Shown piece after piece: positions 24,909-33,539 of a DNA stretch of 50,553 nucleotides; position 1 is the stretch's first letter; each line of letters opens with the position of its first letter. The position numbers and the translations under genes are program-made. The notes beneath the pieces are model-generated. The model ran no database searches. It was given only the letters and a program-made list of their open reading frames with translations, and was not told the origin of the DNA. Origin of the DNA: Caulobacterales bacterium (GTDB lineage: Bacteria; Pseudomonadota; Alphaproteobacteria; Caulobacterales; Caulobacteraceae); the NCBI GenBank assembly GCA_947474395.1, contig CANJID010000001.1:82083-132635 (forward strand), read 5' to 3'.

Positions 24909-25907
24909 ATGACACTCGTCCACCGCCTTTCAGTCGCGCCGATGATGGACTGGACGGACCGGCATTGCCGGGCGTTCCACCGTGGGCTGTCGCGGCGGGC
25001 GCGGCTCTATACCGAGATGATCACGGCCATGGCGATCCTGCATGGGGATCGGGACCGGCTGCTGCGGTTCGACGCCTGCGAGCATCCGGTGGCGCTGCAG
25101 CTCGGCGGGTCCGAGCCGAAGGCGCTGGCTGAGGTGGCGCGGATCGCCGAGGACCTCGGCTATGACGAGATCAACCTCAATGTCGGCTGCCCGTCGGACC
25201 GGGTGAAGAGCGGCAGCTTCGGCGCCTGCCTGATGCGCGAGCCCGCCCTGGTGGCCGACTGCATGGCGGCCATCGCCGAGGCGGTCGCCGTGCCCGCCAC
25301 CGTCAAATGCCGCATCGGGGTGGACGACCAGGACCCGGAGGTCGCCCTGTTCGACCTGGTGGACCAATGCGCGGCGGCGGGGGTGCGCACCTTCGCCGTT
25401 CACGCCCGCAAGGCCTGGCTGCAGGGCCTGTCTCCCAAGGAGAACCGGGATATCCCACCCCTCGACTACCCGCTCGTGTACCGACTGAAGGCCGAGCGGC
25501 CGGAGCTGACCATCGTCATCAACGGCGGGATCGCCTCGCTTGAGGAGGCGGAAGCGCACATCGCGGCGGGGGTGGACGGGGTGATGCTCGGCCGCGCCGC
25601 CTACCACACGCCGGAGATCCTGGGGCAGGCGGACCGGCGGCTGTTCGGCGAAGACGCGGCGGACGTGGACGGCTTCGAGGCGATCGAGCGGTTCCGCCCC
25701 TACATGGCCGCGCGCCTGGCCGAGGGGCAGCACCTCGCGGGCATGACCCGGCATTTGCTCGGCCTCTTCACCGGGCGGCCCGGCGCGCGGGCGTGGCGGC
25801 GCATCCTGACGACGGAGTCGATCCGTCCGGGCGCAGGTTTAGATGTGGTGGACCGCGCCCTGGCGGCGGTCGCGGCGCCCCCCGAAAGGCTCGCCGCGAC
25901 CGGCTAA
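24909..25907 (+). CDS. dusA: tRNA-dihydrouridine(20/20a) synthase
   Basis: Flavoenzyme reducing uridines 20 and 20a in the tRNA D-loop. FMN-barrel signatures are LSVAPMMDWTDRHCR, the catalytic C94 in NLNVGCPSDRVKSG, and VHARKAWLQGLSPKENRDIPPL, the DusA-specific stretch. INGGI and DGVMLGRAAYHTPEIL follow. 332 residues is normal. ATG 24909 has little recognisable ribosome-binding sequence. It ends one base before the stop of the convergent SRPBCC gene. Confidence 0.95.
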   Translation: MTLVHRLSVAPMMDWTDRHCRAFHRGLSRRARLYTEMITAMAILHGDRDRLLRFDACEHPVALQLGGSEPKALAEVARIAEDLGYDEINLNVGCPSDRVKSGSFGACLMREPALVADCMAAIAEAVAVPATVKCRIGVDDQDPEVALFDLVDQCAAAGVRTFAVHARKAWLQGLSPKENRDIPPLDYPLVYRLKAERPELTIVINGGIASLEEAEAHIAAGVDGVMLGRAAYHTPEILGQADRRLFGEDAADVDGFEAIERFRPYMAARLAEGQHLAGMTRHLLGLFTGRPGARAWRRILTTESIRPGAGLDVVDRALAAVAAPPERLAATG

Positions 25908-25908
25908 G

Positions 25909-26520
25909 TCAGCGGGCGGGAGGAGCGGCGGGCGCAGGACCGGCCGGCGGCGCGGCCGGCGGCATGGGACGGCCCTCGGCCAGGGCCTTCATGTTCAGGG
26001 ACGCGTTCTTGAAGGTGGTGGACCGCTGCGTCTTGTTGCGCTCGCGGGCCGCGTCGTCGGCCAGGGTCGAGCCATCCCAGACCAGGGAGTAGATGATCTT
26101 GGAGGTGGTGGCCGTGACCGGCTTCACCTCCAGGGTGCCGTGGTAGAGGATGTAGGGCTGACCCACCCGCACGGGCTGGGTGTAGGTGTAGGACATGTCG
26201 GTCTTGCCGACGAGGATCTCGTCGATGGTGTTGCCGCCGCCGCCGATCCCCAGGCTCCGCACCGCCCCCAGCTCCCCGTCCTTGCCCGAGGTGATGGTGC
26301 AGCTCGCCCGCAGCCATTCGGCCAGGTCGCAGTACTTGCCGACCCGGGCCCAGACCTGGGCGGCGGGGCGATCGACAGGGGTCTCCAGCCAGACCGACAG
26401 GTAGATCGGATGCTCGATGGCCAGCGGCGCCGGCGCCGGGGCGCCGGCCGATGCGGAGACAGCGCTCGCCGCGAGGAAGAGAACGCCGCCCGCGGCGGCC
26501 TTGATCAGCCCGAAACCCAT
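25909..26520 (-). CDS. Secreted SRPBCC-family protein
   Basis: 203 residues with signal peptide (IKAAAGGVLFLAASAVSASA). The body has the START/Bet v1 pattern: VDRPAAQVWARVGKYCDLAEWLRA, LGAVRSLGIGGGGNTIDEIL, YTQPVRVGQPYILYHGTLEV and IIYSLVWDGSTLADD. This fold binds hydrophobic ligands; no catalytic role can be read. An Ala/Pro-rich tail closes the protein. Start ATG 26520 is set by the signal peptide, with AGGGGGACACAC before it. The longer same-frame opening to 27420 overlaps another gene and is rejected. Confidence 0.83.
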   Translation of the reverse strand: MGFGLIKAAAGGVLFLAASAVSASAGAPAPAPLAIEHPIYLSVWLETPVDRPAAQVWARVGKYCDLAEWLRASCTITSGKDGELGAVRSLGIGGGGNTIDEILVGKTDMSYTYTQPVRVGQPYILYHGTLEVKPVTATTSKIIYSLVWDGSTLADDAARERNKTQRSTTFKNASLNMKALAEGRPMPPAAPPAGPAPAAPPAR

Positions 26521-26606
26521 GTGTGTCCCCCTAGGACAAGCCCCTCTGAAGCCGGGGGCTGAATACGCGGGGGAGCTTCCGCCAAAGGGGCGGCGGCGGC
26601 AAGCCG

Positions 26607-27134
26607 CTAGGGGCGCAGGATCAGCGCGGTCTTGGTGGCCTCGAACCGGGTGAGGCGGCCGAGATAGCTCATGCCGAGGAGCGAGGTGGCGAGGCCGTCG
26701 CGCAGGACCAGGGCGTCGACCTTTTCCACGCGGGCGCCGGCGATGGAGACGGCGTCCAGGGTCACGGCGGCGGCGGCGGTCTTGCCGGCGGCGGTGATCA
26801 CCGGGTGGACGTAATTGAGGGTGTCGAGGTCGAAGCCCAGCCGCTGCGCGTCGGCGCCGGTCAGGGCCACGGTGGAGGCGCCGGTGTCGACCAGGAACTT
26901 GACCCAGCGGCCGTTGACCTGGGCCTGGGCCCAGTAGTGGCCGTCGGAGGCCTTGGTCACCTGGGCGGGAGCGGGGGCGGGTTCCTCGGCCAGCACGGCG
27001 GTCGCGGCGATAGGCGTGGTGACGGACTGCACGACGGCGGGGGCGGCGCGAGCGCCGGCCAGCATCACCACGGCCTGCGCGGCGATGACGGCAGAGATCA
27101 CCGAGACGCCGATGATGGCCGCGTGCTTGAGCAT
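26607..27134 (-). CDS. Retropepsin-like clan AA aspartic protease, membrane-anchored
   Basis: 175 residues. An N-terminal hydrophobic segment (AAIIGVSVISAVIAAQAVVML) serves as anchor or signal, followed by a Pro/Ala linker and a single retropepsin domain. WVKFLVDTGASTVAL holds the catalytic D83-T-G, and later SLLGMSYLGRLTRFEATKT matches the TIGR02281-type family, probably active as a dimer in the periplasm. Start ATG 27134 is preferred; an upstream in-frame start near 27179 adds 15 residues. Natural substrate unknown. Confidence 0.88.
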   Translation of the reverse strand: MLKHAAIIGVSVISAVIAAQAVVMLAGARAAPAVVQSVTTPIAATAVLAEEPAPAPAQVTKASDGHYWAQAQVNGRWVKFLVDTGASTVALTGADAQRLGFDLDTLNYVHPVITAAGKTAAAAVTLDAVSIAGARVEKVDALVLRDGLATSLLGMSYLGRLTRFEATKTALILRP

Positions 27135-27215
27135 AGAAACCCCGATCCGTCGGACCGCTTCTCGATCCGTTGATCGCACTGTGCCTGAACAGCCGTTTGC
27201 AACGGGTGAACGGGA

Positions 27216-27731
27216 TCAGTGAAAGAAGGGCGGCCGGTTGAAGGTCAGAAGGCGCCCGCAGATCAGCACCATGATCCAGGCGAAAAGCGATGTCCCGGCC
27301 ATCAGCTTGGCGGGAAGGGACGCATCCTCGCCCGGGCCGAGCTGGCGCACCGATTTGAAGGCGGCGCTGTAGAAGAGGAGGACGTTCAGGCCGGCCAGAG
27401 CCAGGAACGCGCCCTTCCACCAGAAGGCGATGTTGTAGGCGTACTGCTCGGGAAAGCCTGAGAAGAAGGTGATCCCGGTCAGCATGTTGACCGCGAACCC
27501 CGCCACCCCGAAGGGGATCAGCCGGTGCAGGGCGGCGACGGGGATGGCCTTGGCCACCCCCAGCACCCGCAGGTCGAACAGCCCGACCGTGCCCAAGAGC
27601 ATGGAAAGGCCGAGATAGTGCAGGGTCTCTCCCAAGGGCCAGAGCCAGCCGTAGGTCAGGACGAAATCCGACAGCCAGGTTCCGCGGACCCAGAGCTCCC
27701 AGGGATCGGGGGTGGAGGGGAAGGGCGGCAT
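27216..27731 (-). CDS. Small multi-pass membrane protein (DUF6644/DUF2214-like)
   Basis: 171 residues with about four or five helices: FVLTYGWLWPLGETLHYLGLS, LIPFGVAGFAVNMLTGITFF, WWKGAFLALAGLNVLLFYSA and MAGTSLFAWIMVLICGRLLTF. ETLHYLGLSMLLGTVGLFDLRVLGV parallels MHTIGMGVVVGTAAAIDLRLLGV in the gene upstream, so the two are paralogues. Histidine in the second helix could be a haem or metal ligand in this kind of protein, but that is speculation. ATG 27731 overlaps the upstream stop (ATGA). Confidence 0.78.
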   Translation of the reverse strand: MPPFPSTPDPWELWVRGTWLSDFVLTYGWLWPLGETLHYLGLSMLLGTVGLFDLRVLGVAKAIPVAALHRLIPFGVAGFAVNMLTGITFFSGFPEQYAYNIAFWWKGAFLALAGLNVLLFYSAAFKSVRQLGPGEDASLPAKLMAGTSLFAWIMVLICGRLLTFNRPPFFH

Positions 27732-28222
27732 CAGATGTTGTGGTTCGGAAAGCCGATGAGGAGGTAGCGGTAGGTGTAGGCCAGGAGCCGCCCCGCGCCG
27801 ATCCCCGTCGCCCACAGCGCCAGGGAGGCCATGGCCAGCCGCCGCAGGCGGGTCTGCGGCTCCGGTCCGTCCAGCCCGCGACCGATCACCCGCAGGGTCC
27901 AGGCCGCCAGGAAGATGCAGGTCAGCTTCAGGTAGAAGACCGGGTTGGTGAGGGCCTTGGTCGGATAGGCGATCAGCAGGCCTACGCCCGAGGCCGCGTT
28001 GAGCACGAACCCGCCCCAGCCGAAGGGCAGGAACCGCGTCATGGCGGCGACGGGAACGCCGGGCGCGACGCCCAGCAGCCGCAGGTCGATGGCGGCGGCC
28101 GTCCCCACCACCACCCCCATGCCGATGGTGTGCATCACCACCAGCGCCGGGAAGGCGAAAGGGTCCTCGCGGATCCAGGTGCTCAAGGCCCCGTGCTCGA
28201 GCCAGCCGAAGAGAAGTTCCAT
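27731..28222 (-). CDS. Small multi-pass membrane protein, paralogue of the downstream gene
   Basis: 163 residues, with helices around PFAFPALVVMHTIGMGVVVG, FLPFGWGGFVLNAASGVGLL and VFYLKLTCIFLAAWTLRVIG. The phrases RFLPFGWGGFVLNAASGVGLLI and LIPFGVAGFAVNMLTGITFF in the neighbour align directly. ATG 28222 lies upstream of a four-base overlap with the neighbour, so the pair is translated together and may form a heteromer. No family function is known to me. Confidence 0.8.
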   Translation of the reverse strand: MELLFGWLEHGALSTWIREDPFAFPALVVMHTIGMGVVVGTAAAIDLRLLGVAPGVPVAAMTRFLPFGWGGFVLNAASGVGLLIAYPTKALTNPVFYLKLTCIFLAAWTLRVIGRGLDGPEPQTRLRRLAMASLALWATGIGAGRLLAYTYRYLLIGFPNHNI

Positions 28223-28323
28223 CCGTTCCGGCCCCCGCCTCAGGGCCTACACCACGCGGCCCGGGGCGGCCTGTCAATCGGGCCGGTGGTGCAGAGCAGA
28301 GTGGGACAGCGTTTGCGCCCTTG

Positions 28324-28440
28324 AGCCCCTTCAGTCAGGCCGTTCGGCCTGACAGCTCCCCCAGAGGGGGAGCGACTATGCGCTTTGGTCCTTCCCCCTC
28401 TGGGGGAAGTGGCGGCCCGAACGGGCCGTCGATAGGGGCT
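28324..28440. repeat. Composite palindromic repeat, copy 4
   Basis: Left unit: AGCCCCT, variable stem GTCAGGCC-gttc-GGCCTGAC, AGCTCCCCC-aga-GGGGGAG. Right unit: CTTCCCCC-tct-GGGGGAAG, variable stem CGGCCCG-aa-CGGGCCG, then ATAGGGGCT. The last two bases of the repeat form part of the TAG stop (minus strand) of the amidohydrolase gene. Confidence 0.9.
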
Positions 28441-29623
28441 ACCCGTTCCGCCGATCCTCCAGCGCCAGCCTCGCCAGCCGCACCCAGTAGCTGGCCCCCA
28501 CCGGCAGGATGGCGTCGTTGAAGTCGTAGGACGGGTTGTGGATCATCACGCTGGCCGCGCCGCCGTCCCCCTGGCCGATGAAGATGTAGGCCCCGGGCCT
28601 CTCCTCCAGCATGTAGCCGAAGTCCTCGCTGCCCATGGAGGCGGCGATGTCGGTGCGCACGTTGGCGGCCCCGACCACCTCCGCGGCGGCGGCGATCGCC
28701 GTGGCGGTCTGGCGCGCGTGGTTGATGGTCGCCGGCATGATCTCGTGATGGCGCCAGTCGATGGTCAGGCCCAGGCCCTGGGCCACGCCCCGAGCCGTCT
28801 GCTCGATCCGTTCGCGCAGGAGCTTTCTCGTCTCGCGGGTCAGGCTGCGGAAGGTGCCGCCGATCAGGGCGGTGTCGGGCACGACGTTGAAGGCGGTCCC
28901 GGCCTTCAGCACGGTGACGCTGACCACCGCAGCGTCGAGGGGAGCGACGTTGCGGCTGACGATGGTCTGCAGGGCGACGACGATCTGGGCGGCGCCCGAA
29001 ACCGGGTCGAGGGTCGAATGAGGCCAGGCCGCGTGGCCGCCCTTGCCCCGGACCTCGATCTCGAAACTGTCGCTCGCCGCCATCATCGGCCCGGCGCGGA
29101 TGGCGAAGGTCCCCTTGGGCACGTCCGGCATGTTGTGCAGGCCGTAGACCTCGTCGCAGGGGAAGCGGTCGAACAGGCCGTCGGCGATCATGGCCGCCCC
29201 CCCGCCCAGGCCCTCCTCGGCGGGCTGGAAGATGAAGTCGACGGTCCCGGCGAAGTCGGGGTCGGCCGCCAGGCTCTTGGCCGCCCCCAGGAGCATGGCC
29301 GTATGCCCGTCGTGGCCGCAGGCGTGCATCTTTCCGGACCGGGTGGAAACATGGTCGAAGTGGTTGGCCTCGACGATGGGCAGGGCGTCCATGTCGGCCC
29401 GCAGCCCGATCCGCCGGCCTGGGCCGCCGCGGCCCTGCAGGGTCCCGACAACGCCGGTCCTGCCGATCCCCGTCGTCACCTCCAGGCCGAGGCCCGTCAG
29501 CACCTCGGCCACCAGGGCGGCCGTGGCGTGCTCCTCGAAGCCGGTCTCCGGGTGGGCGTGAATGCGCCGCCGGATCGCGGTCAGCTCCGGGGCCATGTCA
29601 TTGATGTCGCTCAAGACGCCCAT
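28439..29623 (-). CDS. M20-family amidohydrolase/carboxypeptidase (hippurate hydrolase-like)
   Basis: 394-residue cytosolic metallohydrolase cleaving N-acyl amino acids or similar amides. Metal ligands are visible in ADMDALPI, HACGHDGHTAMLLGAAK, QPAEEGLGGG and YGLHNMPD; GKGGHAAWPHSTLDP is the lid-domain signature and MGSEDFGYML carries the final metal-side residue. The pattern is of the HipO/IlvD-like amidohydrolase subgroup rather than DapE or ArgE. ATG 29623 is supported by GGAGAAGCCC upstream. The stop is contributed by the junction with a palindromic repeat. Confidence 0.93.
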   Translation of the reverse strand: MGVLSDINDMAPELTAIRRRIHAHPETGFEEHATAALVAEVLTGLGLEVTTGIGRTGVVGTLQGRGGPGRRIGLRADMDALPIVEANHFDHVSTRSGKMHACGHDGHTAMLLGAAKSLAADPDFAGTVDFIFQPAEEGLGGGAAMIADGLFDRFPCDEVYGLHNMPDVPKGTFAIRAGPMMAASDSFEIEVRGKGGHAAWPHSTLDPVSGAAQIVVALQTIVSRNVAPLDAAVVSVTVLKAGTAFNVVPDTALIGGTFRSLTRETRKLLRERIEQTARGVAQGLGLTIDWRHHEIMPATINHARQTATAIAAAAEVVGAANVRTDIAASMGSEDFGYMLEERPGAYIFIGQGDGGAASVMIHNPSYDFNDAILPVGASYWVRLARLALEDRRNG

Positions 29624-29698
29624 GGGCTTCTCCTGCTTCTCATGGGGAGCATGGGCCTAAAGGCCGTGGGCGGAAAGCTTGGCCCGCCTTCCTGCGCA

Positions 29699-29713
29699 TG
29701 ATAACGGTTCTCA
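29699..29713 (+). promoter_or_regulatory. Fur-like box upstream of feoAB
   Basis: TGATAAC-G-GTTCTCA is a 7-1-7 inverted repeat matching at six of seven positions, the classical Fur box form (related to GATAAT and its mirror). It lies about 50 bases before the feoA start. Fur binding would repress ferrous-iron uptake when iron is sufficient. Confidence 0.65.
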
Positions 29714-29764
29714 ATCACAAGCCTTGGGCACAAGCCCCGGGGCACAAGTCTTCGGGGCGCCGTC

Positions 29765-30091
29765 TTGTACCTTCCCAAGTCCCCCAGCGCCGAAGCTGCG
29801 ACCGTCACGAACGGCCCCGCCGCCGTTCCGCTGGGCCATGGCAAGCTTGGCCTGCGCGGGGTGGTGGTGCAGGTCGGGGTGACCGACGGCAGGGCCCACG
29901 GCGTGCCTGCCGCCGAGCTCGAGCGGCGCCTCCTGGAAATGGGCTTCGTCGAGGGCGCCCGGGTGGAGATCCTGCACGAGGGGATCATCGGCCACGACCC
30001 CATCGCCGTGCGCCTGGACGACATGCGGGTGGCGCTGCGCCGCCGCGAGGCCGACGCCATACTGGTGCTCCCCGACGGGCCGGGACGGTGA
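29765..30091 (+). CDS. feoA: Ferrous iron transport protein A
   Basis: 108 residues with the small SH3-like FeoA fold: LERRLLEMGFVEGARVEILHEGIIGHDPIAVRLDDMRVALRRREADAI, where GHDPIAVRL and ALRR match the family. It supports FeoB function at the inner membrane. The N-terminal 40 residues are longer than usual; the TTG at 29765 is the only upstream start in frame and has a GGGGCG nearby, but a GTG further in could also be used. The stop overlaps the GTG of feoB, and a Fur-like box lies upstream. Confidence 0.86.
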   Translation: MYLPKSPSAEAATVTNGPAAVPLGHGKLGLRGVVVQVGVTDGRAHGVPAAELERRLLEMGFVEGARVEILHEGIIGHDPIAVRLDDMRVALRRREADAILVLPDGPGR

Positions 30092-31989
30092 GCGCCGCCC
30101 TCGACCTGCGGCCCGCCGCCGACACCGAGGCGGGCTCCCTGCGCGTCGCCCTGGTGGGCACGCCCAATTGCGGCAAGACCGCCCTGTTCAACGCCCTGAC
30201 CGGCGCCCGCCAGAAGGTCGCCAACTATCCCGGCGTGACCGTCGAGCGGAAGGAAGGCCCGGCGACCACCCCTGGGGGCCGCCGGCTGCACGTCCTCGAC
30301 CTGCCCGGCACCTATTCCTTGCGCGCCCGCAGCCCGGACGAGGCGGTGACCCGCGACGTGGTGCTCGGGCGGCTGGGGGGCGAGAGTTCGCCGGACGTCC
30401 TGATCTGCGTGGCCGACTCCACCAACCTGCGCCTGGTGCTGCGCCTGCTGCTGGAGCTGAAGGCGGTGGGCCGCCCCATGGTCCTGGCCCTCAACATGTT
30501 CGATATCGCCACCCGCCAGGGCTGGGCCATCGACCTCGACCGGCTGTCGGGCGAGCTCGGCCTGCCGGTGGTCACCACGGTCGCGGTGCGCCGCCGGGGC
30601 ATGGACAAGCTCCTGGAGCAGGTGGACATCCTGGCCGCCACCTCTCCCAACGGTGAGCAGGTGTGGCGCGAGCCCAACGCGGCCGAGCTCCGCCACGCCC
30701 ACCGGGAGGCCGACCGCATCCTCAAGGCCTGCGTCAAGCAGCCGACCCTGCCCGACACCTGGACCGGCAAGCTGGATGGGGTGCTGCTGCACCCGGTCGG
30801 CGGCATGGTCATCCTGCTGGCGATCCTGTTCCTGATGTTCCAGGCCGTGTTCAGCTGGGCGGTCCCGGCCATGGACCTGATCTCGGCGGCCTTCGACGGC
30901 CTCGCCAACCTGGTGAAGGCGAACATGCCGGCCGGGGTGATCCAGGGCCTGATCTCCGACGGGGTGATCGCCGGGGTCGGCAGCGTGCTCGTGTTCCTGC
31001 CGCAGATCATGATCCTGTTCTTCTTCATCATCCTCCTGGAGGACTTCGGCTACATGGCCCGGGCCGCCTTCCTGATGGACAAGATCATGGGCGGCGCCGG
31101 CCTGCACGGCCGGGCCTTCATCCCGCTGCTGTCGAGCTTCGCCTGCGCCATCCCCGGGGTCATGGCCACGCGGGTGATCGACAGCAAATACGACCGGCTG
31201 GCCACCATCATGGTCGCGCCCCTGATGACCTGCTCGGCGCGGATTCCGGTCTACACCCTGATCATCGCCGCCTTCGTCCCGCGCGAGACGGTCTACGGCT
31301 TCCTGAACCTGCAGGGGCTGGTGATGTTCGGCCTCTATGCGGCGGGGGTGGTGAGCGCGCTTCTCATCGCCTTCGTGCTGCGCCGCTTCATCTGGCGAGG
31401 GGCGGTCGAGCCCTTCATCATGGAGCTGCCGGCCTACAAGCTCCCGGACGCCCGCAACGTCCTGACCAACGTCCTCTTACGGGCCAAGATCTTCCTGGGC
31501 CGCGCCGGCTCGATCATCCTGCCGCTGATGATCGTGGTCTGGTTCCTCTCCAACTTCCCGGGGGCGCCCGCGGGCGCGACCCAGCCGGCCATCGACTACA
31601 GCCTGGCCGGCATCATCGGCCACGCCATCGCCCCGGTCCTGGCGCCCATCGGCTTCAACTGGCAGATCGCCGTGGCCCTGATCCCCGGCATGGCCGCCCG
31701 GGAAGTGGCGGTCGGCGCCCTGGCCACGGTCTACGCGGTCAGCGCCTCGGCCGACGACGTCGCCACCCCGCTCGGGACCCTGCTGGCGCAGCAGTGGTCC
31801 CTGGCGACCGCCCTGTCGCTCCTGGCCTGGTACATCTTCGCGCCCCAGTGCCTCTCGACCCTGGGGGTGGTGAAGCGCGAGACCAACTCCTGGAAATGGC
31901 CGATCATCATGTTCGTCTACATGATGGCCCTGGCCTATGCGGCCTCGTTCGCGACCTACCACGTGGCGGTCGCGCTCGGGGGCGGCTAG
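30088..31989 (+). CDS. feoB: Ferrous iron transporter B
   Basis: 633-residue GTP-dependent Fe(II) permease. The N-terminal G domain has G1 GTPNCGKT (24-31; the usual N after the first G is T here), NYPGVTVE, G3 DLPG (71-74) and G4 NMFD (136-139). The membrane part contains LEDFGYMARAAFLMDKIMGG, GCAIPGVMATR-like SFACAIPGVMATR and LAWYIFAPQCLSTLGVVKRET. Start is GTG 30088 overlapping the feoA stop. The long open frame upstream of it is coincidental. The 3' end overlaps the convergent DHA2 transporter by four bases. Confidence 0.95.
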   Translation: MSAALDLRPAADTEAGSLRVALVGTPNCGKTALFNALTGARQKVANYPGVTVERKEGPATTPGGRRLHVLDLPGTYSLRARSPDEAVTRDVVLGRLGGESSPDVLICVADSTNLRLVLRLLLELKAVGRPMVLALNMFDIATRQGWAIDLDRLSGELGLPVVTTVAVRRRGMDKLLEQVDILAATSPNGEQVWREPNAAELRHAHREADRILKACVKQPTLPDTWTGKLDGVLLHPVGGMVILLAILFLMFQAVFSWAVPAMDLISAAFDGLANLVKANMPAGVIQGLISDGVIAGVGSVLVFLPQIMILFFFIILLEDFGYMARAAFLMDKIMGGAGLHGRAFIPLLSSFACAIPGVMATRVIDSKYDRLATIMVAPLMTCSARIPVYTLIIAAFVPRETVYGFLNLQGLVMFGLYAAGVVSALLIAFVLRRFIWRGAVEPFIMELPAYKLPDARNVLTNVLLRAKIFLGRAGSIILPLMIVVWFLSNFPGAPAGATQPAIDYSLAGIIGHAIAPVLAPIGFNWQIAVALIPGMAAREVAVGALATVYAVSASADDVATPLGTLLAQQWSLATALSLLAWYIFAPQCLSTLGVVKRETNSWKWPIIMFVYMMALAYAASFATYHVAVALGGG

Positions 31990-33392
31990 TCCCCGGTCTT
32001 CTTCTTCGAGGGCTTGGGAGCGATCAGGCTGGGCCTGGAGCCCGTGCCGAGCCGCAGGCGTAGGGTGCTGATCACGGCCGCCGTCCCCGCGACCCCCACA
32101 CCGGTCCAGAGCGCCGCCACCGCGCCCTGCCTCGGGCCCATGGCGTGGAACAGCATGGCCACGATCGAAGCCCCGGTGGTCTGGCCCAGCAAACGGGCGG
32201 TCGCCAGCATTCCGCCCGCGCCCGCCGACCGCTCCAGCGGGGCGGAGGAGACCATGGCCCGGTTGTTGGGGGACATGAAGAAGCCGAAGCCGAGGCCGCA
32301 CAGGGCGGTCCGCCAGACAATGTTGGCGTTGCTCGCGTCCTCCGGCGTGAGGGCGAGGCTCGCCAGGCCGCAGGCGAACACCGACAGGCCGATCCCGCCC
32401 AAGAGGCCCGCCGGATAGCGGTCGGCCAGGCGCCCCGCGATGGGCGCGGAAAGGCCGGTGGCGAGCGGCCAGGGGGTGATCAGCAGTCCCGTCTCCACCT
32501 GGGAGCGGTGCAGGTAACCCTGCAGGTAGAAGGGCAGGGAGACGATGGCCAGCATCTGCGGAACGAAGGAGCAGATCGAGGTCAGGATCGACAGGGCGAA
32601 GAGCGGGACCCGCAGGAGGTCCACCGGCACCAGCGGGCGGGGAATGCTCAGGGACCGCAGGGCCAGGGCTGTCCCGGCGCAGACGGCGACGGCGATCTCC
32701 AGCACCGCCAGCACCGTGCCCTGGCCGCGGGTCAGGACGTCCACCCCGTGGATCAGCGGCCCGAAGGTCAGGGCGTTGAGGAGGGCGCTCGCCAGGTCCA
32801 CCCGGCGGCCGGAACGGGGGGTCTGGGGCAGGTGGCGCTTGCCGATCAGGAAGGCCGCCATGCCGATCGGCAGGTTGATGGCGAACAGCCACTGCCAGGG
32901 CGCCACCAGCAGGATTCCGGAGGCGAGGGTCGGTCCCGCGGCCGCCGAGACCGACAGCACCAGGGCGTTCATCCCCATGCCGCGGCCGAGCTTGTTTGAG
33001 GGATAGGTGAAGCGCACCAGGGCCGGGTTCACGCTCATGATCCCCGCCGCCCCGAAACCCTGCAGCACCCGGAAGGTGGTCAGGGCCTCCAGGGACTGGG
33101 ACATGGCGCAGCCCAGGGACGAGAAGATGAAGACCGTCATGCCGGTCAGGTAGACCCGCCGGCAGCCGATGCTGTCGCCCAGGGCCGACAGGGGCAGGAG
33201 GGCCACGGTGATGGCGATCTGGTAGGAGTTGACCACCCAGATCGAGGCGGCCGGGGTGGCGTGCAGCTCCCGCGCGATGGTCGGCAGGGCGATGTTGGCG
33301 ATCGAGCCGTCCAGCACCGTCAGCGAGATCGCCAGCCAGATGGTCAGGGCCGACCAGTATCGCCGTGGAGTCGGGAGGCCGTCATGCTCCAT
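31986..33392 (-). CDS. MFS transporter, DHA2 (EmrB/QacA-type) drug:H+ antiporter
   Basis: 468 residues with about fourteen helices. LTVLDGSIANIALPTIARELH is the motif of DHA2 proteins (helix 1 with the LDxxIVNVALP signature), GDSIGCRRVYLTG the motif A loop, and RVLQGFGAAGIMSVNPALV motif B. GILLVAPWQWLFAINLPIG is motif C-like. Family members export toxic hydrophobic compounds. No MFP partner or TetR regulator is adjacent. It overlaps the end of feoB by four bases in convergent orientation. Confidence 0.92.
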   Translation of the reverse strand: MEHDGLPTPRRYWSALTIWLAISLTVLDGSIANIALPTIARELHATPAASIWVVNSYQIAITVALLPLSALGDSIGCRRVYLTGMTVFIFSSLGCAMSQSLEALTTFRVLQGFGAAGIMSVNPALVRFTYPSNKLGRGMGMNALVLSVSAAAGPTLASGILLVAPWQWLFAINLPIGMAAFLIGKRHLPQTPRSGRRVDLASALLNALTFGPLIHGVDVLTRGQGTVLAVLEIAVAVCAGTALALRSLSIPRPLVPVDLLRVPLFALSILTSICSFVPQMLAIVSLPFYLQGYLHRSQVETGLLITPWPLATGLSAPIAGRLADRYPAGLLGGIGLSVFACGLASLALTPEDASNANIVWRTALCGLGFGFFMSPNNRAMVSSAPLERSAGAGGMLATARLLGQTTGASIVAMLFHAMGPRQGAVAALWTGVGVAGTAAVISTLRLRLGTGSRPSLIAPKPSKKKTGD

Positions 33393-33539
33393 GGGCGAAA
33401 CTCTTAAGGGCTGGCTCGCTGTCGCGCCAGGGCGGGCGGTCGGCGCCGGCGAAAGTCACGGCGGGGATTTCCGGTTCCCTTTGCCAAGCTTGCCATCGCA
33501 TCCCATATGCTGCGGGCGAAACCATGAGAGGGGACCTTC

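Noticed and set aside
26521-26606. Another copy of the composite repeat
   Set aside because: There are G- and C-runs and an AGCCCC/GGGGCT pair, but the order and stem structure do not match the family.
26521-27420. Same-frame extension of the SRPBCC gene
   Set aside because: It would overlap the aspartic protease gene; the signal peptide and AGGGGGA at ATG 26520 fix the start.
29698-30087. N-terminal extension of feoB by 130 codons
   Set aside because: The extension runs out of frame through feoA, is Arg/Pro-rich without homology, and FeoB begins with its G domain at GTG 30088.
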